Assembly (NCBI GenBank): GCA_910589125.1
Contig: CAJURX010000005.1
Location: 71,535-135,534 of the forward strand
From: an uncultured Eggerthellaceae bacterium
Lineage (GTDB): Bacteria > Actinomycetota > Coriobacteriia > Coriobacteriales > Eggerthellaceae
Length of the DNA stretch: 64,000 nt
Direction: 5' to 3'
Part shown: positions 33,969 through 42,036 of the stretch, in pieces
Layout of the letters: each line of letters opens with the position of its first letter
Numbering within the stretch: position 1 is the first letter of the stretch
The notes under the pieces: generated by a model
The model's database searches: none
Told to the model about the DNA's origin: nothing
What the model saw: only the letters and a program-made list of their open reading frames with translations
Program-made: the position numbers and the translations under genes

Positions 33969-34316
33969 CTATTCAGCGGTCGTGGTGAACAGGCTGAAGC
34001 GGCTCTTGCCGTCCATCTTGGCGGCCAGCTCCTCCACCTCGCCGAAGTACATGCACCAAGCCTGGCAGTGCTGGACGCACATGGGCATCTTGCCCTTCTC
34101 GGTGCGGTCTGCGCACATGTCGCACGCCTTCGTGATGACGGGAAGCCAGGTCCACTCCCACTTGTTCGGAGCGGCCTTCCCCTCGTATTCATACGGGCCC
34201 ACCTCAGTGAGCTTGATGCCGAACTCGCCCTTGAGCAGGTCGAGATGCTTCTTGCACGCTACCTCGCACGAGTGGCAGCCCGTGCAGTAGTCGTAGTTGA
34301 TGAGTATTCCCTTCAT
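33969..34316 (-). CDS. 4Fe-4S subunit of molybdoenzyme 2 (duplicate of 28030-28377)
   Basis: A 115-residue protein identical in sequence to the 28030 product, with nine cysteines that can hold two 4Fe-4S clusters. It starts 15 bases after the catalytic gene stop. Identical subunits serving two different catalytic subunits suggest that they are interchangeable donors, or that one copy was recently overwritten by the other. Confidence 0.9.
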   Translation of the reverse strand: MKGILINYDYCTGCHSCEVACKKHLDLLKGEFGIKLTEVGPYEYEGKAAPNKWEWTWLPVITKACDMCADRTEKGKMPMCVQHCQAWCMYFGEVEELAAKMDGKSRFSLFTTTAE

Positions 34317-34324
34317 GGATGCAT
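33973..34324. repeat. exact 352-bp direct duplication, copy 2
   Basis: Identical to 28034-28385, offset 5939 bases, same orientation. Homologous exchange between the copies would delete one catalytic gene and both MFS genes as a circle. Confidence 0.92.
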
Positions 34325-34331
34325 ATCTCCT

Positions 34332-36827
34332 TTACGGCTTCATCGGCTCGAAGTCATCACGCCAACCACCACGCTCTGTGATCTGAACGCCTGCAGGCGT
34401 GTCGCCTTCCTTGTACTTGTAGATCCGGCAACGCGTGCACTTGATCGGCGATCCGATGCCGCCAGGTCCTGCCTGGAAGTTGCGTGTCAGGTTGTTGACG
34501 TTGTACTCGAAGCAGTTGTTGAACACGGGAGCAGCAGCCTCATCCTCGGGCTTCCACCATCCATGCTCGGCCGAGACGCAATCATCCGGGATGCCCTCGA
34601 ACACCTTGACCATCTGACGGCAACGACCCTCATGGTTCTCCATCCAGATCCAGTCGCCATCCTGCAGCCCATATTCCTCGGCCGTCTTGGGGGAGATCTT
34701 CACCAAGGGCTCGGGGTGGAACTCGCGCATGGTGGGTGCCATGCGATGCTCGGTATGGAAGAACTCATAGGAGCGCGCACCGTTGATCATGTAGAACGGC
34801 AGCTCCTCCATGATCTCGGGCGTAGTCTCCCACGTCTCAGGCGCGGGCGTATAGACCGGCATCGGCGGGATGCCCCATGCGGTGAAGATGGAGGGGACCA
34901 GCTCGATGCGCCCAGAGGCGGTGTTGAACCCGACCTGCCCGTCAGGACGCAGAAGGCCCTTCTCATGCTTGTTGTACGTCGCGTTCCAGTCATCGTAGGC
35001 ATGCCCGCACGCCTTCTCCACCAGCTGATCGAAGGTGTAGGGGCATTTCGTGGTGATGGACGGGCCGCCCTCCTCGGACACCGAGGTGTGTCCCCAGTCC
35101 TCGTCGGTGGCAGCGGAGAAGTTCGCCTTCTTGACCTGACCATCCTCCCCCACTACTGCAAGGTCGGTCAGCAGGTAGTCATTGATGAAGTCCTCCACGT
35201 GATCCCAGCGCTGGAACAGCTCGGGATTCAGGCGCTTGCCCAGCCACAGCGCTATCTCCTCATCGGACTTCGCCTCATAGAAGGAGGTGACCTTCTTCAT
35301 GGCGCGCAACGGCGTCCACCACGTGCGCGCGGAGTCGCGCTCGACGGACATGGAGACGGGCAGGATCAGATCGGCAAGGGCCACCATGGTGGGCGTGATC
35401 ATCGGGTCTGCATACACGATGAAGGGGATCTTCGACATGTACTTGTAGGCACGAGCCACTGCACCCTCATGCCCTGCGAATGCATTGCAGGACTGAGCCC
35501 AGAGCATCTTGATCGGATACTCTTCGCCATTGACGGGGATCTCGCCTGCCTCGAGAACAGATGCCATGGCATCGCAGTTGGACATGCCGACGAAGTCCAT
35601 GCCCTCGTCCCCGATCATCCACTTGCGGAACTTGCGCTCCAGTGCCTTCGGGTCCGCATAGAGGTCAACGGAGGAATAGCCGGCGTTGATGTCGAAGGAG
35701 TTGTGCACCAGCACGTGCGTGCCAGGCTTCTCGATATTGCCGCAGATGGCCATGAGATCGCAGACCGCCTCGGTCCAATGCATGGCCGAAGACGTGCCCG
35801 CATCGAAGACGAGGCCCCACTGGATGGCACCGCGCTCAGCGTTCGCATACATGCGGGCAGACCCCACGATGTCATCAACGGGAACGCCCGTGATCTTGGA
35901 TGCCCATTCCGGCGTGAACTGCTTGCAGTGCTCCTTGAGCTCATCGTAGTAGGCGCACCACAGCTCCACGAACTCATGGTCGATGAGGTCCTCTTCCATG
36001 ATGACGTTCAGCCAGGCGAGCGCTAGGCAGCAGTCGGTGCCCGGATGCGGGCGCAGCCAGTACTCAGCGCGAGCACCCCACCAGGTGAGCACCGGATCGA
36101 TGGAGATGACCTTGGTGCCCGCCTGCACGCAGACGTTCAGCCAATGGCCCAGATAGCCGTCACCGTTGGACTTCAAGGGCTCGTTGCCCCACACGACCAG
36201 CACCTCGGGAGGCTGCCAATCCGGGTTCGCATAGCGATCGGGAAGCGTCTCGGATGCGTCCACGATGGGGTAATCGCCCAGAGGGCCCGCAGCACCGCAG
36301 ACACGCGGCATGTAGCACCACCAACCAGAGAAGTAGATGCCGCCCACATTCGCGGTGCGAAAGCAGGCACCTGCGATGAACGGGACCTGCCAGTTGATGT
36401 TGCGGCCCGTGCCGTGACCTACGAGGATGGCTTCGCGACCCAGCCCCTTGTCGTCGATCTCCTCCTTGATGTAGGTCTCGATCATGTCGAGCGCCTCTTC
36501 CCAGGAGATGCGCTCCCACTTGTTCTCGCCGCGCTCGCCGGCACGCTTCATGGGGTACTTGAGCCGCTTGTCGCTCTCGACCATCTCGATCATGTCGAGG
36601 CAGCGCATGCAGAGCTTCCCATTGGCGTACGGGTCCAGCGGATCGCCCTCGACCTTGGCCAGCTTGCCGTCCTTGGTGTAGAGCAGGACGCCACAGGAAT
36701 CATGGCAGCCGGGAGCACTGTAGTTGTACGTGCGGGTGACCGTATAGCCATCCTCTTCCCACTGCCATTCGCCCTCGTGGTAGGCTTTGCGGTCGATGCT
36801 ATCCAAGAACCCTTGATAATCAACCAT
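34332..36827 (-). CDS. molybdopterin oxidoreductase catalytic subunit 2 (DMSO reductase family)
   Basis: An 831-residue cytoplasmic enzyme; AAGGAGGAAAGCTT precedes MVDYQGFLDSIDRKAY. It is the close paralogue of the 28418 enzyme through the N-terminus (APGCHDSCGVLLYTKDGK … GKLCMRC) and MGD motifs (VLVVWGNEPLKSNGDGYLGHW, SIDPVLTWWGARAEYWL). WWCYMPRVCG is the likely Mo-proximal segment. Differences concentrate in the middle (for example the extra AVVGEDGQVKKANFSAATDE part), consistent with another substrate. It heads an operon with the Fe-S gene and MFS carrier, just downstream of two LuxR genes on the same strand. Confidence 0.88.
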   Translation of the reverse strand: MVDYQGFLDSIDRKAYHEGEWQWEEDGYTVTRTYNYSAPGCHDSCGVLLYTKDGKLAKVEGDPLDPYANGKLCMRCLDMIEMVESDKRLKYPMKRAGERGENKWERISWEEALDMIETYIKEEIDDKGLGREAILVGHGTGRNINWQVPFIAGACFRTANVGGIYFSGWWCYMPRVCGAAGPLGDYPIVDASETLPDRYANPDWQPPEVLVVWGNEPLKSNGDGYLGHWLNVCVQAGTKVISIDPVLTWWGARAEYWLRPHPGTDCCLALAWLNVIMEEDLIDHEFVELWCAYYDELKEHCKQFTPEWASKITGVPVDDIVGSARMYANAERGAIQWGLVFDAGTSSAMHWTEAVCDLMAICGNIEKPGTHVLVHNSFDINAGYSSVDLYADPKALERKFRKWMIGDEGMDFVGMSNCDAMASVLEAGEIPVNGEEYPIKMLWAQSCNAFAGHEGAVARAYKYMSKIPFIVYADPMITPTMVALADLILPVSMSVERDSARTWWTPLRAMKKVTSFYEAKSDEEIALWLGKRLNPELFQRWDHVEDFINDYLLTDLAVVGEDGQVKKANFSAATDEDWGHTSVSEEGGPSITTKCPYTFDQLVEKACGHAYDDWNATYNKHEKGLLRPDGQVGFNTASGRIELVPSIFTAWGIPPMPVYTPAPETWETTPEIMEELPFYMINGARSYEFFHTEHRMAPTMREFHPEPLVKISPKTAEEYGLQDGDWIWMENHEGRCRQMVKVFEGIPDDCVSAEHGWWKPEDEAAAPVFNNCFEYNVNNLTRNFQAGPGGIGSPIKCTRCRIYKYKEGDTPAGVQITERGGWRDDFEPMKP

Positions 36828-37071
36828 AAGCTTTCCTCCTTCTTCTCCGAGCTCTCTTTCAGAGCCGTTGAGGAAAGCCTAGAGAGCACCGATGCCCCCT
36901 GTCATCATCGCAGCATTGGGGTTTGAGAGCATACCTAGAAATTGATGATGCCCTGCTCCAGGGCATTCGCAACCACATGCGCACGCAACGCTGGCGAAGG
37001 CGCTCCACATGACAGTGCAGGTGCCCATCGTGAGGCGCGACGCGTGCAGCATGGGCCGCACCCTCCCCTCG

Positions 37072-38499
37072 TCAATCCTCCCCGTAGAGCTTCGTGCCCT
37101 CGATGAGGTCCAGCAGCTCTTGGCGAGAATGGACTCCAAGCTTCCGGTAGATGTTGCGGATATGCGTCTGGACGGTGCTGAGGGAGATGGTGAGCGCATT
37201 CTCGATGTATCTCGCATTGCGGCCCTGAGCCATGAGGACGAGAACCTCCTGCTGGCGCTCCGAGAGCTCATGCTTCTCCGCCACAGCCTTGCATCTCCGC
37301 TCCCACGTGACGCGCAAGCCCTTCTCTGTCCCATCGGCCTCGGGAGTGAATCCGCTCTCGGGGAAACGGGGCTTATGCGAGAAGAATGCGAGCAGGCAGA
37401 ACGAAGCCGCCACCACGACGCCCAGGCATGCGCCATAGTCGGCAGGGAGCACAGCGGCAGCGAAGCCGCATGCGATCCCGATCATGAAGCCGCCATGATC
37501 GGCGACGCGCGCCTTGGCATACACGCGCACCGGCGCCAGCTTGCAGAGCCGCACATGCTGGACCATCGCCGCCCAACCGAACGAGATGTAGACGGTGCAG
37601 ATGACAGCCCATACGCAGAGCGCCGCGACGCGGATGGCATCCCCGAACATGAAGATGAGCAGGAAGGCCATCACCGTCAGCGGTGGGCTCACGGGAGAGA
37701 GGCTGCGCTCTGTGAGGAGGCCACCTGCAGACGCGTCCACTGCAAGCGCCACTGCTGCGAAGAGCGCAGCGCACGCGCAGATCCCGATGGCACCCACCTG
37801 CATGGAGAAGCTGAGCACGAAACCGAATTCGAAGAAGCTGATGGACAGCATGATGGTGGACACAGCCTTGATGCGGGAGCGCTTATCGGAGACCTTGCTC
37901 TCTATCCGGCAGGTGAAGGCATCGCTGGACTCTCGCATCAGCAGGCCCGCCAGGACCAAGGAGACGAATGAGCAGACCGCGATCGCCCCTGTTGCGACCA
38001 CAGGCTCCATGAACGCGAATCCCAAGCAGAGGGCACACCCCACACCCACTCCCACCGCAACGAATCCGAGGACCATCCTGCCCTCGTGCTGGCAGAGCTG
38101 CACGAACCAGACGCATCCCGTCCCTGCTGCTCCCATGCATGCGAGCACATAGCAGACCCCCAAGACCCAGAGCGGGACCGCCGCAACATCCACCAGCACC
38201 GCCAGCATGACAGCCGCAAGGGTGCCCACTGCTGCGCAGAGCAGCAGTGGAAGCCCTGCCGTCCTGCCGATGACCTGTGCTGCCGCATGGATGACGACGA
38301 ATGTGACGAACACGGTGAACGCGGCTAGCATCTCGCATGCGAAGGGAGCGAACACGCCTCCGGCTTGGGAGAGCGACCTGGGAGCGAACGCGATCAGCCC
38401 TATGAATTCAGCCACGAGCGTCGTGAAGCCCATGAAGCCAGCAAGGGAATCCAATCCCAGACGAAGCGACCTCACATCAAAACCCATTCGCAGATCCAT
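37072..38499 (-). CDS. LuxR-family regulator with polytopic membrane domain
   Basis: A 475-residue protein; GGAGGGAG precedes the start. Residues about 15-385 form some 12 hydrophobic segments, and the last 65 (ELSERQQEVLVLMAQGRNARYIENALTISLSTVQTHIRNIYRKLGVHSRQELLDLI) are a complete LuxR HTH. This membrane-sensor/HTH fusion is typical of Eggerthellaceae, where such genes often lie next to the molybdoenzymes or carriers they control. The signal is presumably a small molecule bound in the MFS-like domain. It is the nearest regulator upstream of molybdoenzyme 2. Confidence 0.9.
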   Translation of the reverse strand: MDLRMGFDVRSLRLGLDSLAGFMGFTTLVAEFIGLIAFAPRSLSQAGGVFAPFACEMLAAFTVFVTFVVIHAAAQVIGRTAGLPLLLCAAVGTLAAVMLAVLVDVAAVPLWVLGVCYVLACMGAAGTGCVWFVQLCQHEGRMVLGFVAVGVGVGCALCLGFAFMEPVVATGAIAVCSFVSLVLAGLLMRESSDAFTCRIESKVSDKRSRIKAVSTIMLSISFFEFGFVLSFSMQVGAIGICACAALFAAVALAVDASAGGLLTERSLSPVSPPLTVMAFLLIFMFGDAIRVAALCVWAVICTVYISFGWAAMVQHVRLCKLAPVRVYAKARVADHGGFMIGIACGFAAAVLPADYGACLGVVVAASFCLLAFFSHKPRFPESGFTPEADGTEKGLRVTWERRCKAVAEKHELSERQQEVLVLMAQGRNARYIENALTISLSTVQTHIRNIYRKLGVHSRQELLDLIEGTKLYGED

Positions 38500-38547
38500 C
38501 GAAGACTCCCTCCGAACCTCGCACGAACGCCATCGCGCACGAACCTC

Positions 38548-40155
38548 TCAGCTATGCCGCACTGCTCCCTTCCCGGCGCCCTTCTCAGCGCCTCGCTCCT
38601 TCGCTCCCAACGCATCCTTCCCTGCATCCTCTCCGGCCATCCTCCCCGCAGCCTCCACGAGGTCGATCAGCTCTTGCTGGGAATGCAGGTCCAGCTTCTT
38701 GTAGATGGCGTACGTATGCGCCTTCACCGTATGAGGCGATATCACCAGCTCCTCTTGGATGTAGGCGGTGTTGCGCCCCTTGGCAAGGAGATAGAGGACC
38801 TCCTCTTGGCGCTCGGTCAATCCGAAGCGATGGGCAACCTCCCGGCACCTCTCGCGGAAAGCGCGTTCCACATCAGCGAAGGGTGCCGGTGCGCCCTCGC
38901 AGGCTTCTGCACCCAAGAAGGTCCCTACGCCGTCCGCCTCATCATCGCCGGGATAGCAGCTCTTCGATGTGACCAGCGAGAACACGACGACGAAGATGAG
39001 CACCACGACCACCACCCACACCTGCATGGTGAGCTCCCCGAACATGTCGCTAGACGTGGCGAAGCCGCCGAAGAGCAAGCCGCAGAACAACCCCACCACC
39101 GCATAAGGTCGCGCCGTGGAGAAGGCGCGCGCCGTTGACAGCTGACAGCGCACGATGTGCTCGCAGGTGGCGAACAGGGCGCTCGCATAGGGCAGGAACG
39201 AGAAGGCGAAGGTGATGAGCGCAGGCAGCGGTCGCCACTCCTGAGGCGTGAAGAGCAGCGCGAGGATGCTCGACGCGATGATGGGCAAGAACAGGCGCCG
39301 AATCAAGGATTCCTTGATGACGAACCGATGCATCGTGTCGTAGAGCAGGCATGCAGACAGCACGAGCGCCGACCCGATGGCCACCAGCGCTATCCATGAG
39401 GGAACGGGCTCGGGCGGCAAGATCCACGAGAGCGAGAAGCCCTGCGCCATGGAGCCGACCACCGTGAGCAGCACAGGCCGCCAGGTGATGAGGTTGCGCT
39501 CGTCGGTCTCGGTAGCGTCGTAGCTCGGGAATGCGCTCTCTCGGGTCAAGCTCCGACAGAGCACGAGATACGCCACAGACGATGCGAGGGAGTACGCGAA
39601 TATGACCGATTGCGCGTACGCGCCATCAACGAGGAGCAGGCAGAACGACCAAAGCAGGCCGAGCGTGAGCGCCATGGCGAATGATTTGCGGATCACGCGC
39701 CCAAACTCCATGCACAGGAATTCGATCCAGAGCGTGAGCGCCAAGGCCACGCCCGCACCTGCACAGGCAAGCCTTGCCACCATCAGGACGAACGAATCTC
39801 CCCCAAGAGGAAAGAATGCGCATGCGCCGCACGCCAGAGCAGCGATTCCCATCGCCTGCCGATGCTCCTGGAAGGGACCGACCATGAATGACAGGATGAA
39901 GTATGCGAGCAGGAGCGCCACCGAGAAGCCGCAGAGCAGTGACAACCCATTCGCATCCTGATAGCCCGGAGCCAAGAACTCCGGCCTGACCAGCAGCACC
40001 ATATGCCACGCCATGCAGAATGAGGCACCCAACACACCGATGATGAGCCTCAGGTCTATCCGCATGGGATCAGGTGACGAATAGGACCGCTTTGATGACT
40101 GCGCAGGAGCATCCGCGAGGTCGGATGCACCCATGACTTCATCGGATATGCCCAT
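38548..40155 (-). CDS. LuxR-family regulator with polytopic membrane domain
   Basis: A 535-residue protein; GGGGGTGG precedes MGISDEVMGASD at 40155 (an ATG at 40167 is possible). About 12 hydrophobic segments (residues 40-410) are followed by the C-terminal HTH GLTERQEEVLYLLAKGRNTAYIQEELVISPHTVKAHTYAIYKKLDLHSQQELIDLV and a basic tail. It stands in tandem with the 37072 gene, 48 bases apart, and the two are clearly different sequences. Together they may respond to different substrates of the three molybdoenzyme modules. Confidence 0.9.
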   Translation of the reverse strand: MGISDEVMGASDLADAPAQSSKRSYSSPDPMRIDLRLIIGVLGASFCMAWHMVLLVRPEFLAPGYQDANGLSLLCGFSVALLLAYFILSFMVGPFQEHRQAMGIAALACGACAFFPLGGDSFVLMVARLACAGAGVALALTLWIEFLCMEFGRVIRKSFAMALTLGLLWSFCLLLVDGAYAQSVIFAYSLASSVAYLVLCRSLTRESAFPSYDATETDERNLITWRPVLLTVVGSMAQGFSLSWILPPEPVPSWIALVAIGSALVLSACLLYDTMHRFVIKESLIRRLFLPIIASSILALLFTPQEWRPLPALITFAFSFLPYASALFATCEHIVRCQLSTARAFSTARPYAVVGLFCGLLFGGFATSSDMFGELTMQVWVVVVVLIFVVVFSLVTSKSCYPGDDEADGVGTFLGAEACEGAPAPFADVERAFRERCREVAHRFGLTERQEEVLYLLAKGRNTAYIQEELVISPHTVKAHTYAIYKKLDLHSQQELIDLVEAAGRMAGEDAGKDALGAKERGAEKGAGKGAVRHS

Positions 40156-40174
40156 GACCACCCCCATTCATCCA

Positions 40175-40414
40175 TCAGCAGATGCCGGAAGGACCTGTCG
40201 CTCTGCGGGTGCCCGCATGAGGCGATGCGCACTCCTCGACCCCATCGTCAAGGGAGTCTGATGCCCCTATCGGCATACCGGGAGGAGCGGGGAACGTGAA
40301 TCCGCACGCTTCGCAAGACCGCGCAGCTGGATCGTTCACATGTCCGCACGATGCGCACAAGCCCAGCCGTGGCATCCGACCGCACTTATCGCAATGGGTG
40401 CAAGGGTAGCACAT
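40175..40414 (-). CDS. small CxxCxxCxxC zinc-ribbon protein
   Basis: A 79-residue protein beginning MCYPCTHCDKCGR, the same 2-5-8-11 cysteine start as the proteins at 24260 and 62910, followed by CASC and CEAC pairs. Unlike those two it is not next to an FKBP gene. It lies just upstream of the LuxR pair, 19 bases before the later start at 40155, and may be cotranscribed with it. The tail is disordered. Function is unknown. Confidence 0.65.
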   Translation of the reverse strand: MCYPCTHCDKCGRMPRLGLCASCGHVNDPAARSCEACGFTFPAPPGMPIGASDSLDDGVEECASPHAGTRRATGPSGIC

Positions 40415-40555
40415 AGAGCACCTGCCTCAGTCGCGCTGCATGATGAGGACTCTACGGCATCTGGCATGCGAAATCATTCCCTGATGAAGGCTAAACTTGC
40501 CTCATGACGCGTAATACCGCGCGTCTTATGCCCTCTCCTGACCGGGCGCATCTCT

Positions 40556-40588
40556 GTAGGGGCGCAGCTCGTCTGCGCACGATCACGG
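40556..40588. repeat. dispersed palindromic repeat, diverged copy
   Basis: TGTAGGGGCGCAGCTCGTCT followed by GCGCACGATC resembles the repeat at 21850 and 41974, with a weakened right arm. It lies about 20 bases past the stop of the binding-protein gene and could serve as its terminator hairpin. Confidence 0.6.
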
Positions 40589-40608
40589 CACTGGCAGCTG
40601 ATCGCAGC

Positions 40609-41955
40609 CTACTCGTGCAGAACGCTCGTAGCCACCCCATCATCGATAGCCTCGTTGCAGAGCGCATCGATGTTCGCCGCCGCCTCCTCGGGCGTGATGT
40701 TGCCCATGAGCAGCTCGTGCATCTCCTTGTAGAAGACCTCTCGCACCGCACGCGTATCAGGATTGCTCCCCGTGAAGTCAACGACATTGTCGCGATTCGC
40801 CGCGAAGAGCTCATAGGCGAGGATCTGGTTCCCGTATTCCGCCGCCACCGCCTTCGATGCCGGAAGCGTGCCTGCCGAATAGCTCATGAGCTCCTGGTTC
40901 CCATACACGAACGCGAGGAAGTCCTTCGCCACCTCCATCTTGAGGGCGTCCCCGTTATCGAACACCTCGAATCCGGATATGAACGTGGTGGCGCACCCGT
41001 CCTCATCAGGCCCGGGGAAGTTCACCAGTCCGATGGTGTCACCGTAGCGACCAATGGATGCGTTGTTGATCATGTAGATAGCAAGCTGCCCCTCCCGGAA
41101 CAGGCTCGAGCAGTCCTCTATCTCAAGATTCTCGCTGTGCGGCGGGAACCAGCCTTTCGCATTCCCCTCCTGGATCCACCTGAGCGCCGCGATGCCCTCA
41201 GGAGTGGACAGGTTGAAATGCCCTGTCTCGTCGAAGAAATCCGAGCCCGCAGACCGGAGCAGCGTCATGATGTGCGTATCTCCCTGGGAGCTACCCGCAT
41301 ACATCATCATCGGATACGTAGACTCGGGAAGGCGCGCGGCCAGCGTATCCAAGATATGCGTCCACTCCTTGCGTGACCATGACTGGATGGCGCCCTCTTC
41401 GATATAGCTCTCCAATCCCGCCTGCCGGAACAGGTCCTTGTTATACGCTAAGACGTTCTGCCTGACCAGATACGGCATCATGTAGACCTTGTCACCCAGC
41501 GAGCTCATGTCCCACAGATATCCGTGCACGTCAGCGCGCACGGCCTCGCTCACCGCATCGTTGAGCGGGACCACCCGACCGGAATGGATATAAGTGGACA
41601 TGTTGAAGTAATCCCCGTACAGCACATCAGGGGAGCGGTCGGTGTCGAACGCATCGACGATGGCGCTATCGTATTGGTTCTGCTCGAACACCTCGATCTC
41701 GATATCTACGGGATGCTCCCCGTAGGCAGCTTGGAACTCGTCAGCCATCTTCGATATGACCTGGTCGATCTGCGTGATGGACTCATCGAATACGACATCA
41801 TGGCTCGTGCGGGGGACCTTCACCAGAAGGTGCACCGTTTCCTTCTCAGGTGCCGTCTCCTGAGAAGCGCACCCGAGCCCGCAAACAGCAAGGAGGCAAA
41901 GCATGCCCGCAAGGGCAGCAAGAGCCGCCCGCAGCGCCTCCATTCGGGTGCCCAT
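40609..41955 (-). CDS. extracellular solute-binding lipoprotein (sugar-type)
   Basis: About 448 residues. Starts at 41955 (MGTRMEAL) or 41943 (MEALRA) are both possible; the frame open to 42024 crosses a dispersed repeat and is rejected. A signal peptide ends in the lipobox CGLGC, so it is a lipoprotein. The mature part (FDTDRSPDVLYGDYFNMSTYIHSGRVVPLND, LVRQNVLAYNKDLFRQAGLESY, MMYAGSSQGDTHIM) is a family-1 binding-protein fold that usually delivers sugars to ABC importers. No permease or ATPase is adjacent; instead it sits directly downstream of a hybrid kinase, so it may present a ligand to that sensor. Confidence 0.85.
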   Translation of the reverse strand: MGTRMEALRAALAALAGMLCLLAVCGLGCASQETAPEKETVHLLVKVPRTSHDVVFDESITQIDQVISKMADEFQAAYGEHPVDIEIEVFEQNQYDSAIVDAFDTDRSPDVLYGDYFNMSTYIHSGRVVPLNDAVSEAVRADVHGYLWDMSSLGDKVYMMPYLVRQNVLAYNKDLFRQAGLESYIEEGAIQSWSRKEWTHILDTLAARLPESTYPMMMYAGSSQGDTHIMTLLRSAGSDFFDETGHFNLSTPEGIAALRWIQEGNAKGWFPPHSENLEIEDCSSLFREGQLAIYMINNASIGRYGDTIGLVNFPGPDEDGCATTFISGFEVFDNGDALKMEVAKDFLAFVYGNQELMSYSAGTLPASKAVAAEYGNQILAYELFAANRDNVVDFTGSNPDTRAVREVFYKEMHELLMGNITPEEAAANIDALCNEAIDDGVATSVLHE

Positions 41956-41973
41956 CCTCCCCCGGTTGCCCGT

Positions 41974-42001
41974 AGGGGCGCAGCTTGCCTGCGCCCGTTG
42001 C
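41974..42001. repeat. dispersed palindromic repeat
   Basis: AGGGGCGCAGCTTGCCTGCG followed by CCCGTTG: the GGGCGCAG/CTGCGCCC stem with loop CTTGC, between the kinase stop (42037) and the binding-protein start. Confidence 0.75.
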
Positions 42002-42036
42002 TCCGTGCGATGCATGGTATCCATAGAGCTCCCCTA

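Noticed and set aside
33900..36026. 708-codon plus-strand frame opposite molybdoenzyme 2
   Set aside because: It mirrors the codons of the true minus-strand gene; composition is His/Arg/Leu-rich without domains, and there is no ribosome site.
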